Origin: Paracoccaceae bacterium
GTDB taxonomy: Bacteria > Pseudomonadota > Alphaproteobacteria > Rhodobacterales > Rhodobacteraceae
Direction: 5' to 3'
DNA: 33,045 bases
NCBI GenBank assembly: GCA_024636555.1
Contig: JAGXGW010000043.1
Span: forward strand, 1 to 33,045
Shown here: positions 17,560 to 24,627 of the stretch, one piece after another
Layout of the letters: each line of letters starts with the position of its first letter
Position numbering within the stretch: position 1 is the first letter of the stretch
Made by a program: the position numbers and the translations under genes
The notes under the pieces: generated by a model
Database searches by the model: none
The model's input: only the letters and a program-made list of their open reading frames with translations
What the model was told of the DNA's origin: nothing

Positions 17560-20238
17560 ATGGCCACGCTCAATATTCTGATAGCTGTCTGTCTGACCTA
17601 TGTGGCGCTGCTGTTCGCGGTGGCCTTCATGGCGGAGCGGGCGGCCTTGCAGGGGCGCGGCAACTGGCTGCGCTCGCCGTGGATCTATACCCTGTCGCTG
17701 TCGGTCTATTGCACGGCATGGACCTTCTATGGCGCGGTCGGCTATGCGGCGCGGTCCGGGCTGGAATATGTGACGATCTATCTGGGGCCGAGCCTTGTGA
17801 TGGTGGGCTGGTGGTGGGCGCTGCGCAAGATGGTGCGGATCGGACGGACGCAGCGGATCACCTCGGTGGCCGATCTCATCTCCTCGCGCTATGGCAAATC
17901 GGGGCTGCTGGCAGTCTGCGTCACACTGCTGGCTGTCATTGGCATAACGCCTTATATTTCGCTGCAACTACAGTCTGTTACGCTGTCTTTTTCAAGCTTT
18001 GCAACAAGTGATCCCGGTGGCATCGCCCTGATGGAAAGCCATGATACCGCGCTTTGGGTTGCCATCGGGCTGGCGCTGTTCACCATTCTGTTCGGCACCC
18101 GCAATCTGGACGCGAACGAGCGGCATCACGGCGTGGTCATGGCCATCGCGGTCGAGGCGGTGGTGAAGCTCTGCGCCCTGATCGCGGTGGGCGTGTTCGT
18201 TGTTTGGGGGGTGGCGGGCGGAATCGGCCCGATGATGGAGCGTATCGATGCCTCCGAGATCGGCACATGGCAGATGGACGGCGGGCGCTGGGTGGGGCTG
18301 ACCTTTCTGTCGGCGGCGGCGTTCCTGACCTTGCCGCGCATGTTTCAGGTGCTGGTGGTCGAGAACGAGGACGAGCGCCATCTGCGCACCGCCGCATGGG
18401 CCTTTCCGACCTATCTGATGCTGATGAGCCTGTTCGTGGTCCCCATCGCGGTGGTGGGGCTGGACCTGATGCCCGCAGGGTCCAACCCCGACCAGTTCGT
18501 CCTGACCGTGCCGCTGACCCAAGGGCAGGAGGGGCTGGCGATGCTGTCTTTCTTGGGCGGCTTTTCCTCGGCCACCTCGATGGTCATCGTGGCGGCGATT
18601 GCTTTGTCCACGATGGTGTCGAACCATATCGTGATGCCGATTTTCCTGCGGCTGACGCAGGGCGGCGCTGGCGGTCCCTCCGATGTGCGCCATGTGGTGA
18701 TCATGGCGCGGCGTCTGTCCATCGGCCTCGTGCTGGCGCTTGGCTATCTGTATTACAAGATTTCCGGCGGCGGCACGGCACTGGCCGCCATCGGGCTGGT
18801 CTCCTTTGCCGGGCTGGCGCAGCTTCTGCCCGCGATGATGGGCGGTATCTTCTGGCGCGGCGCCACGCGCAACGGAGCGTTTGCAGGGCTGGTGGTGGGC
18901 TTTGTGCTCTGGACCTATTGCCTGTTGTTGCCGCAGTTCGGCAACGGATTGCCCCCTTCGGTTCTGGAGCAAGGGCCGTGGGGGATCGGCTGGCTGCGCC
19001 CACAAGCCCTGTTCGGGATCGAGGGGGTCGATCCTCTGCTGCATGCTGTCATGTGGTCGCTGTCGCTCAATACCGCGTTCTTCATTCTGGTCTCTCTGGT
19101 CAGTTTCCCCTCGCCGCTGGAACGGCTGCAAGGCGCGCAATTCGTCAATATCTTCGAGCGTTCCGGCAATCCGCAAAGCTGGAAGGGCGGGATCGCGCAA
19201 TCCGAGGATCTGATGATCATGGCGCAGCGTATCCTTGGCCCCGCCGAGGTGCAGGCGTTCTTCCAGTCCGAGGCGGCGCGGCAGGGGTTGGCGGGCTTTC
19301 TGCCCGAACCATCCCCCGATTTTCTGGCGCGGCTGGAGCGTGAACTCTCCGGTGCCGTGGGTGGGGCCACGGCGCATGCGATGGTGGCGCAGATCATGGG
19401 AGCCGCCAGTGTCTCGGTGGAGGATCTGCTGGCCGTGGCCGACGAGACCGCGCAGATGATGGAATATTCCAGCCAGCTTGAGGCGAAATCGAACGAGTTG
19501 ACCCGCACCGCGCGGCAGTTGCGCGCTGCCAATGACAAGCTGACCCAGCTCTCGGTGCAAAAGGATGCGTTCCTCAGCCAGATCAGCCACGAGCTGCGCA
19601 CGCCGATGACCTCCATCCGCGCCTTTTCCGAGATTTTGCGCGATGCGGAGGGGCTGAAGCCCGAGGATCTGACGCGCTATGCCTCGATCATCCATGCCGA
19701 GGCGATCCGCCTGACGCGGCTGCTGGACGATCTGCTGGATCTGAGCGTGCTGGAGAACGGTCAGGTCAGCCTGAACCTGCGCGACGGGCGGCTGTCGGAT
19801 GTGATCGCCCATGCGATTGCGGCGGCAGGGTCGGATATGCATCCGCTGCGCGTGCGGCGTGTCGGTCCGGCGGAGGGGATATTCCTGACCACCGATCTGG
19901 ACAGGCTGGCGCAGGTTTTCATCAACCTGATCGCGAATGCACAGAAATACTGCGATGCGCCGCGCCCAGAGCTGACCATCGCCGTCACCCGGCGAGAGGG
20001 GCGCATTCTGGTGGACTTCATCGACAATGGCGCAGGCATTCCCCCCGAGTCGCAGGGCATGATCTTCGAGAAATTCTACCGTATTTCCGACCGTCAGGCA
20101 GGTGGTGCCGGATTGGGGCTGGCGATCTGCCGCGAGATCATGGACCGGCTGGGTGGCACCCTTGGCTATCTGCCGGGGCAGGGCGGTGCCGCATTTCGCG
20201 TCAGCCTGCCGGTCGCGCAGCGTATGGCGGCGCAATAA
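17560..20238 (+). CDS. Sodium:solute symporter fused to histidine kinase (CbrA-like)
   Basis: An 892-residue fusion. Residues 1 to about 515 form an SSS-family transporter with about thirteen membrane helices, including TAWTFYGAVGYAARSGLEY and RITSVADLISSRYGKSG. A soluble linker with coiled-coil character (about 620-665) follows, then the kinase: H box SQISHELRTPMTSIRAF with His677, N box FINLIANAQKYC, G1 DNGAGIPP and G2 GGAGLGLAICREIM. It lacks the PAS domain seen in Pseudomonas CbrA. CbrA-type proteins link a transported solute to phosphorylation of a partner regulator and control carbon use. The partner here is probably the stand-alone receiver upstream. The start lies 9 bases after the small membrane protein. 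Confidence 0.94.
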   Translation: MATLNILIAVCLTYVALLFAVAFMAERAALQGRGNWLRSPWIYTLSLSVYCTAWTFYGAVGYAARSGLEYVTIYLGPSLVMVGWWWALRKMVRIGRTQRITSVADLISSRYGKSGLLAVCVTLLAVIGITPYISLQLQSVTLSFSSFATSDPGGIALMESHDTALWVAIGLALFTILFGTRNLDANERHHGVVMAIAVEAVVKLCALIAVGVFVVWGVAGGIGPMMERIDASEIGTWQMDGGRWVGLTFLSAAAFLTLPRMFQVLVVENEDERHLRTAAWAFPTYLMLMSLFVVPIAVVGLDLMPAGSNPDQFVLTVPLTQGQEGLAMLSFLGGFSSATSMVIVAAIALSTMVSNHIVMPIFLRLTQGGAGGPSDVRHVVIMARRLSIGLVLALGYLYYKISGGGTALAAIGLVSFAGLAQLLPAMMGGIFWRGATRNGAFAGLVVGFVLWTYCLLLPQFGNGLPPSVLEQGPWGIGWLRPQALFGIEGVDPLLHAVMWSLSLNTAFFILVSLVSFPSPLERLQGAQFVNIFERSGNPQSWKGGIAQSEDLMIMAQRILGPAEVQAFFQSEAARQGLAGFLPEPSPDFLARLERELSGAVGGATAHAMVAQIMGAASVSVEDLLAVADETAQMMEYSSQLEAKSNELTRTARQLRAANDKLTQLSVQKDAFLSQISHELRTPMTSIRAFSEILRDAEGLKPEDLTRYASIIHAEAIRLTRLLDDLLDLSVLENGQVSLNLRDGRLSDVIAHAIAAAGSDMHPLRVRRVGPAEGIFLTTDLDRLAQVFINLIANAQKYCDAPRPELTIAVTRREGRILVDFIDNGAGIPPESQGMIFEKFYRISDRQAGGAGLGLAICREIMDRLGGTLGYLPGQGGAAFRVSLPVAQRMAAQ

Positions 20239-20277
20239 AGCGGGATTGCTGCGCTGCGCTTCAGACATTCGTAACCT

Positions 20278-20310
20278 CTGCAGGGGTAAAACCATGGGAT
20301 AAACCTGCAG
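20278..20310. repeat. Inverted repeat between kinase and FliM-like genes
   Basis: CTGCAGG (20278-20284) and CCTGCAG (20304-20310) are exact complements separated by 19 bases in the 89-base gap before the FliM-like gene. No T run follows. It may be an mRNA hairpin that separates expression of the two genes, or a binding site; chance is possible. Confidence 0.35.
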
Positions 20311-20327
20311 AAGCAGCGGCGGAGGCC

Positions 20328-21380
20328 ATGGTCGGATCAGCATCAAATTCAGGCTTGCGCCGCAAGGCAAGACTGGCGCGGGACGATCATGAGGCGCGGG
20401 CGATGTCGGTTGCGCGGGCGCTGCGGCTCGCAGCGGAGAAAACGGCCGACGAGGATTTGCAGATGGCGATCTGCGTGCCGGGGATGCAACGGTCCGCGCG
20501 TGATCAGGCCGCGCTGCTGGGCATGATCCCCGCGGATATGCTGCTGTTGTTGCTGGACGGGCCGAAAGGTGCACGGGGCGCGGTGATGCTGGATGCGGGG
20601 ATCATGACCGCGCTGATCGAGGTGCAGACAACGGGGCAGGTGCAGGCGCGTGCGGTTGCACCGCGCAAGGTCACGCGGATCGATGCCGCAATGGCGGTGC
20701 CTTTGGTGGACGGATTGCTGCGGCGCGCGGCTGCGTATCTGGCCGATCATCCTGACGGCGTTTGGGCCAGCGGTTTTCGCTTCGGCGCGATGATGGAGGA
20801 TGTGCGCGGGCTTGGCCTTGCCCTGTCCGCCGCCGATTATCACGTCTTCCGCCTGACGCTCGACATCGGGCCGGGGATTCGGGCGGGCGAGGTGATCCTG
20901 GCCCTGCCGTGCCCCGCCGCCCCTGCAGAGCCTTCGGATGCAGCAGACAAGGCAGCAGCGACGCAGCAGTTTCAGGACCGTGTGCTGGCCGCGCCTGTGC
21001 GACTGGATGCGGTGCTGTGCCGTCTGACCCTGCCATTGTCGGAACTGAGCCTGATCAAGGCGGGTGATGTCTTTCCGCTCAATATCGACGCGCTGCGCGA
21101 CATTACGGTCGAGACGGTCGGCCACCGTGCAGTGGCAACGGCGCGGCTGGGCCGTCTGGACGGGCTGCGCGCCCTGCGGATAACGCTACCGGGGCAGGGG
21201 CGCTCTGTTCGGGATGATCCGGGGCCCGCCTCTGCGGCCTCTTCCGAGGTCACAACGCGCCAGAGCACGCAGAACACCGCCACAGCGCCACAATCTGAGG
21301 CAGCGATCGACGTCGAGACACAGACAAGGCAGGCAGAGCATGAACCGCAGGACCGGACAGTCCTTGCGGGCGAGCCATGA
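20328..21380 (+). CDS. FliM/FliN-type (SpoA) domain protein, FliM-like
   Basis: A 350-residue protein. The middle (about 65-190) resembles the FliM middle domain as seen in roseobacters: LLDGPKGARGAVMLDAGIMTALIEVQTTGQV and TRIDAAMAVPLVDGLLRRA. A SpoA/FliMN_C domain follows at about 225-288 (APVRLDAVLCRLTLPLSELSLIKAGDVFPLN). The tail (about 290-350) is polar, Ala/Ser/Thr/Gln-rich and probably disordered. The FliM CheY-binding peptide (EIDALL type) is not visible at the N-terminus. FliM forms the flagellar C-ring, but no other flagellar gene lies in the window. It may serve a separate flagellar set or have a signalling role with the adjacent kinase and receiver. GGAGG precedes the ATG. Confidence 0.82.
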   Translation: MVGSASNSGLRRKARLARDDHEARAMSVARALRLAAEKTADEDLQMAICVPGMQRSARDQAALLGMIPADMLLLLLDGPKGARGAVMLDAGIMTALIEVQTTGQVQARAVAPRKVTRIDAAMAVPLVDGLLRRAAAYLADHPDGVWASGFRFGAMMEDVRGLGLALSAADYHVFRLTLDIGPGIRAGEVILALPCPAAPAEPSDAADKAAATQQFQDRVLAAPVRLDAVLCRLTLPLSELSLIKAGDVFPLNIDALRDITVETVGHRAVATARLGRLDGLRALRITLPGQGRSVRDDPGPASAASSEVTTRQSTQNTATAPQSEAAIDVETQTRQAEHEPQDRTVLAGEP

Positions 21381-21430
21381 GTGTGCCGGCAGTTGTGTCG
21401 CCTGTGACCGCGTTGCGCGTCACGCAGGCG

Positions 21431-21865
21431 TCAGAGCCCGCCCTGTTCCTGAAGCGTCTCAAGCTGCGGGCGCAACCCGTTCAGATCATATCCGGCCTGC
21501 GCCGTGGCCTTCATGATCTCGTCCACCGGCATGTGTCCGGCCTGACCAAGGGACCACACCACCGAACAGCGTGTGCCGGAGGCGCAATAGGCCAGAACGG
21601 GCCCGGTCGAGTCCGCGATCAGACGGCGCTGTTCGGCCACGCGCTCGGGCGTCATGGTCTGGTGCGTCAGGGGCAGCACGTGAAAGGCAAGGCCTGCCGC
21701 GCGCGCGGCCTCCGCGACGCGGTCGGCATGATGCGAGGCGGGCACCTCCTCGTCCGGACGGTTGCAGATGATGGTGGTGAAACCGGACGCGGCGATCACT
21801 CCGATATCCTCGGGGTCGATCTGCGGCGAGACAGCGTAGCGGGGGGTGATCTGACGAATTTCCAT
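21431..21865 (-). CDS. TIGR01244 family sulfur transferase / DUF442 phosphatase-like protein
   Basis: A 144-residue protein. The N-terminal ITPRYAVSPQIDPEDIGVIAASGFTTIICNRPDEE and the active loop LAYCASGTRCSVVWSL match the DUF442/TIGR01244 family. The loop Cys94-X4-Arg99 is shared by rhodanese-like sulfurtransferases and cysteine phosphatases. In bacteria this domain is often fused to, or next to, a BLH-type persulfide dioxygenase, which is the situation here (same operon). Handling of persulfide sulfur is the likely task; phosphatase activity cannot be excluded. It starts 9 bases after the YeeE-type gene and is last in the operon. Confidence 0.88.
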   Translation of the reverse strand: MEIRQITPRYAVSPQIDPEDIGVIAASGFTTIICNRPDEEVPASHHADRVAEAARAAGLAFHVLPLTHQTMTPERVAEQRRLIADSTGPVLAYCASGTRCSVVWSLGQAGHMPVDEIMKATAQAGYDLNGLRPQLETLQEQGGL

Positions 21866-21874
21866 AACTTGCGT

Positions 21875-22306
21875 TTATTCCGCCGGAACCAGTCTGTCCA
21901 GCCTGACGCGCAGCAACGGGGCCAGCGCCATTCCGGCCAGCATGGCCGCGACAAACACCCAGTGCCAGATGCCACCATAGGACAACGAGGCGATGGCCGG
22001 GCCGGGGCACAGGCCCGCCAGCCCCCAGCCCGCACCGAACATGGTGGAGCCAAGCACCAGATTGCGGCCAAGGCGCGGCTCGGACGGCTCCGGAAATGCG
22101 CCGCCGACCAGTGGCTTGCGCCCCTCGACCAGCCGCCAAGCGATCGCCATGGGGATGATCGCGCCGCCCATGACAAAGGCCAGCGTCGGGTCCCATGCGC
22201 CGAAAACGTCAAGCCATCCCTGCACCTTGGAGGTGTCGGTCATGCCCGAGACGAACAGGCCCGCCCCGAACAGGCCGCCTGCGATGAAAGCATACAGCAG
22301 ATGCAT
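21875..22306 (-). CDS. YeeE/YedE-type (DUF6691) membrane protein, second half
   Basis: A 143-residue membrane protein with four hydrophobic stretches. It begins [22 protein letters not shown] and contains LVLGSTMFGAGWGLAGLCPGPAIASL, with the cysteine-containing GLCPGPA motif characteristic of the YeeE/YedE sulfur-transport superfamily. Here the usual single protein is split into two genes. The pair probably imports thiosulfate or moves sulfur across the inner membrane; the family precedent is thiosulfate uptake by TsuA-type proteins. Its ATG shares one base with the stop of the upstream half (TGATG), showing translational coupling. Confidence 0.9.
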   Translation of the reverse strand: MHLLYAFIAGGLFGAGLFVSGMTDTSKVQGWLDVFGAWDPTLAFVMGGAIIPMAIAWRLVEGRKPLVGGAFPEPSEPRLGRNLVLGSTMFGAGWGLAGLCPGPAIASLSYGGIWHWVFVAAMLAGMALAPLLRVRLDRLVPAE

Positions 22307-22731
22307 CAGATCACCCCCAGCAGATGGCGGAAAAAGACCACGGTGAGACCGCCGGCGAGGATGTAGAACACGGTCGCCACGATGCCGCGCAGGCTGAGCC
22401 GCGAGATACCGCAGACCCCGTGGCCCGAGGTGCAGCCATTGGCAAGCCGCGTTCCGGCCCCGACCAGCAGGCCCGCTACGATGATCACTGCCGGGTTTGT
22501 CGAGACATGCGTGTCAACAGCGCCGTAGAGCGGGTAAAGCAGGACCGGCAGTGCGAAAACGCCCGCCAGAAACACCAGACGCTCCATCGCGCTGCGCCGT
22601 CCGCTGCCATCCACCAGCCCGCCAATGATGCCGCTTGCCCCCATGATCTTGCCATTCGCGAGCAGATACACCGCCCCACCCGTGCCGATCAGCAATCCGC
22701 CGATCAGGCCCCAGATCCAGTCCTGTTCCAT
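22306..22731 (-). CDS. YeeE/YedE family membrane protein, first half
   Basis: A 141-residue membrane protein with about four hydrophobic segments. The signature [17 protein letters not shown] (two cysteines) is the conserved YeeE/YedE cysteine motif thought to bind sulfur species, and [29 protein letters not shown] is the matching first repeat. It pairs with the following half gene. I prefer the ATG at 22729-22731, because AAGG then lies 6-7 bases ahead; the ATG six bases earlier would have no spacing. It lies 85 bases after the persulfide-dioxygenase-like gene and is co-directional. Confidence 0.9.
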   Translation of the reverse strand: MEQDWIWGLIGGLLIGTGGAVYLLANGKIMGASGIIGGLVDGSGRRSAMERLVFLAGVFALPVLLYPLYGAVDTHVSTNPAVIIVAGLLVGAGTRLANGCTSGHGVCGISRLSLRGIVATVFYILAGGLTVVFFRHLLGVI

Positions 22732-22816
22732 TGTCATCCTTGTGTTTGATGTCCGATTTGATCTGTTTTGTGATTGTCTGCGGCGATTGCGGCGTGTGTG
22801 GCCGCAAGCGGCGCGG

Positions 22817-23680
22817 TCAAAGCTTGTTGACCGGCACCTTCAAAAACACATTGCCCTGTTCATCCTCGGGGGGCATCTGCCCGGCGCGCATGTTGACCTG
22901 CAAGGAGGGGATGATCAGCCGCGGCATCGCCAGTTTCGCATCGCGGGCATCGCGCATCTTCACAAAGCTGTCGCGGTCATTGCCCTCGCCGATATGGACA
23001 TTGCCCGTCTTTTGCGCGCCAACGGTAGTTTCCCACGCATAGCTGTCGCGGCCCGGTGCCTTGTAATCGTGGCACACGAATATCCGCGTCTCGTCCGGCA
23101 GGGCCAGAATCTTCTGGATCGAGTTGTAGAGCACCTCGGAGGAGCCGCCGGGAAAGTCGCACCGCGCCGTGCCGAAATCGGGCATGAACAGCGTATCGCC
23201 GACAAAGGCGGCATCACCGATCACATAGGTCAGGCAGGCGGGGGTATGGCCGGGCGTGTGCAGCACATCGCCGCGCATCTGGCCGATCATGAAGGTATCG
23301 CCTTGCGCGAACAGCCTGTCGAACTGGCTGCCGTCACGCTGGAATTCGGTGCCCTCGTTGAAAACCTTGCCGAAGGTATCCTGCACAACCTGTATCCGGT
23401 CGCCGATGCCGATTTTGCCGCCGACACGTTCCTGCAGATAGGGCGCTGCCGACAGGTGGTCGGCATGCACATGGGTCTCCAGCAGCCACTGGACATCCAG
23501 ATCCCCGGCCTCAATGAAGGCGATGATCTCGTCTGCTGATTTGGTATCGGTCCGGCCCGAGGCATAGTCGAAATCCAGCACGGAATCGATGATCGCGCAG
23601 GCGCGTCCGGAGGGATCCTTGACCACGTAGGAAACGGTGTTTGTGGCCTCGTCGAAAAAGGCGGTCACATCTGGTTTCAT
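22817..23680 (-). CDS. MBL-fold hydrolase, persulfide dioxygenase-like (ETHE1/BLH type)
   Basis: A 287-residue metallo-beta-lactamase-fold protein. The metal motif is THVHADHLSAAPYL, with His70, His72, Asp74 and His75. Further ligands are the His in LHTPGHTPACLTYVIGD, the Asp in AAFVGDTLFMPDFG, and the His in FVCHDYKAPG. The sequence GTARCDFPGGSS is typical of ETHE1/BLH persulfide dioxygenases, which oxidise glutathione persulfide with O2 using one iron. The protein is expected in the cytoplasm as part of sulfide detoxification. ATG 23680 has AGAGGAG ahead. First gene of a four-gene operon with two YeeE halves and a DUF442 protein. Its promoter contains an AT-rich palindrome. Confidence 0.93.
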   Translation of the reverse strand: MKPDVTAFFDEATNTVSYVVKDPSGRACAIIDSVLDFDYASGRTDTKSADEIIAFIEAGDLDVQWLLETHVHADHLSAAPYLQERVGGKIGIGDRIQVVQDTFGKVFNEGTEFQRDGSQFDRLFAQGDTFMIGQMRGDVLHTPGHTPACLTYVIGDAAFVGDTLFMPDFGTARCDFPGGSSEVLYNSIQKILALPDETRIFVCHDYKAPGRDSYAWETTVGAQKTGNVHIGEGNDRDSFVKMRDARDAKLAMPRLIIPSLQVNMRAGQMPPEDEQGNVFLKVPVNKL

Positions 23681-23703
23681 CTTTGGTTCTCCTCTTCTGC
23701 TCC

Positions 23704-23740
23704 ACATATATAATATGCTGCATATGTTTCAAGCATTCAA
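23704..23740 (-). promoter_or_regulatory. Promoter with AT-rich palindromic operator of the sulfur operon
   Basis: Read on the minus strand, TTGAAT (complement of 23735-23740) and CATATT (complement of 23712-23717) are spaced by 17 bases and could be the -35 and -10 boxes. Over the -10 and spacer lie nested palindromes: ACATAT (23704-23709) with ATATGT (23722-23727), and ATATGC (23713-23718) with GCATAT (23720-23725). Sulfide-responsive ArsR-type repressors (BigR/SqrR) bind AT-rich palindromes in such positions, so this is a likely repressor site. No such repressor gene is in the window. Confidence 0.55.
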
Positions 23741-23843
23741 GCGGCTGACCGTTGGTAAAGCGCCCCAGCCCGTGACTTGACCTGCATCAAGGCCGCCTCC
23801 GCCGGTATACGCCAGAATCACCCCACTCTAGGGAGGGATCTGC

Positions 23844-24167
23844 ATGAAGACCGTTGAAACCCGCCGCGCCGATTTACTCGGGCGTCTGGCTGAACTGGAT
23901 GGCCGTCTGCACGCCATCGAGGCAGAGTTGGAACAACCCCACTCAAATGACTGGGACGACATGGCAATCGAGCGTGAAGGCGACGAGGTGCTGGAGCGGC
24001 TGGGCCATACAGGACTGGCCGAAATCCGCCGGATCATGGCGGCGCTCAAACGGGTGAGGGCCGGGAGCTATGGGACTTGCGTGGAGTGTGGTATGGATAT
24101 CTCGGAGGAGAGGCTGGATATTTTGCCGGCCACACCTTTTTGCAAGACATGCGCGGCGCAACACTGA
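23844..24167 (+). CDS. TraR/DksA family zinc-finger protein
   Basis: A 107-residue protein. Residues about 1-75 form two helices likely to make a coiled coil (RRADLLGRLAELDGRLHAIEAELEQ and GLAEIRRIMAALKRVRAGSYG). The zinc-finger tail is CVECGMDISEERLDILPATPFCKTCAAQH, a C-X2-C-X17-C-X2-C pattern. DksA-like proteins enter the RNA polymerase secondary channel and tune transcription, often with ppGpp. This one is shorter than DksA (about 150) and longer than TraR (about 70). The acidic coiled-coil tip (DD in SNDWDDMAIE) is present, but the exact DxxDxA motif is not. GGGAGG precedes the ATG. The small gene downstream starts 57 bases on. Confidence 0.9.
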   Translation: MKTVETRRADLLGRLAELDGRLHAIEAELEQPHSNDWDDMAIEREGDEVLERLGHTGLAEIRRIMAALKRVRAGSYGTCVECGMDISEERLDILPATPFCKTCAAQH

Positions 24168-24224
24168 GCGACGCATCTCACCCGGAATTATCCAAACGCG
24201 ACGTTACCGGACAAGGAGGAAGAT

Positions 24225-24449
24225 ATGCCACCCAAGCTGCTACATGATCTGACCCATCCGCTTGCGGAAATCGAAGCTATGATCAGGGCGACACCCGTGG
24301 AGGCGCGCGGCCAGTTGCGCGCCGATTTGCAATCTTTGTGCAACAGGCTGGACCGCGAGGGATATGACATGCCCGAACGGCTTGCGAACCTGAACAGGAT
24401 GCTGGCGGATGCCGCCGTCGAGGCCCAGTTCGACAATCTGCCGGTCTGA
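24225..24449 (+). CDS. Small protein of unknown function, 74 aa
   Basis: I do not recognise this protein. It has 74 residues, is acidic to neutral, and is predicted mostly helical (LLHDLTHPLAEIEAMIR, ARGQLRADLQSLCNRLD, RLANLNRMLADAAVEAQF). It has one cysteine, no signal peptide and no membrane segment. What makes it convincing is an almost ideal ribosome site, AAGGAGG, 5-6 bases before the ATG, and a codon pattern like its neighbours. It follows the DksA-like gene by 57 bases on the same strand and may be co-transcribed with it. Confidence 0.7.
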   Translation: MPPKLLHDLTHPLAEIEAMIRATPVEARGQLRADLQSLCNRLDREGYDMPERLANLNRMLADAAVEAQFDNLPV

Positions 24450-24627
24450 ACGCCGGTCTGATCGCCGGTCCGCGCCTTCCGTTCCGGACGTGCCGGACAT
24501 AACCCGCCGGTTTGACGCCTCTGTTGTGAACGGGGCTTGCCATATAGCCCTGTGATTTTGCACAGTTGCGCCTGGTCGTCACGGGCTACGCGTCAGCGTC
24601 GATCAGGGGACAGGCAGGGGGCAGGCG

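Noticed and set aside
17992-20574. Minus-strand frame of 860 codons opposite the symporter-kinase
   Set aside because: Low-complexity His/Arg/Gln-rich translation without domains, antisense to an obvious gene.
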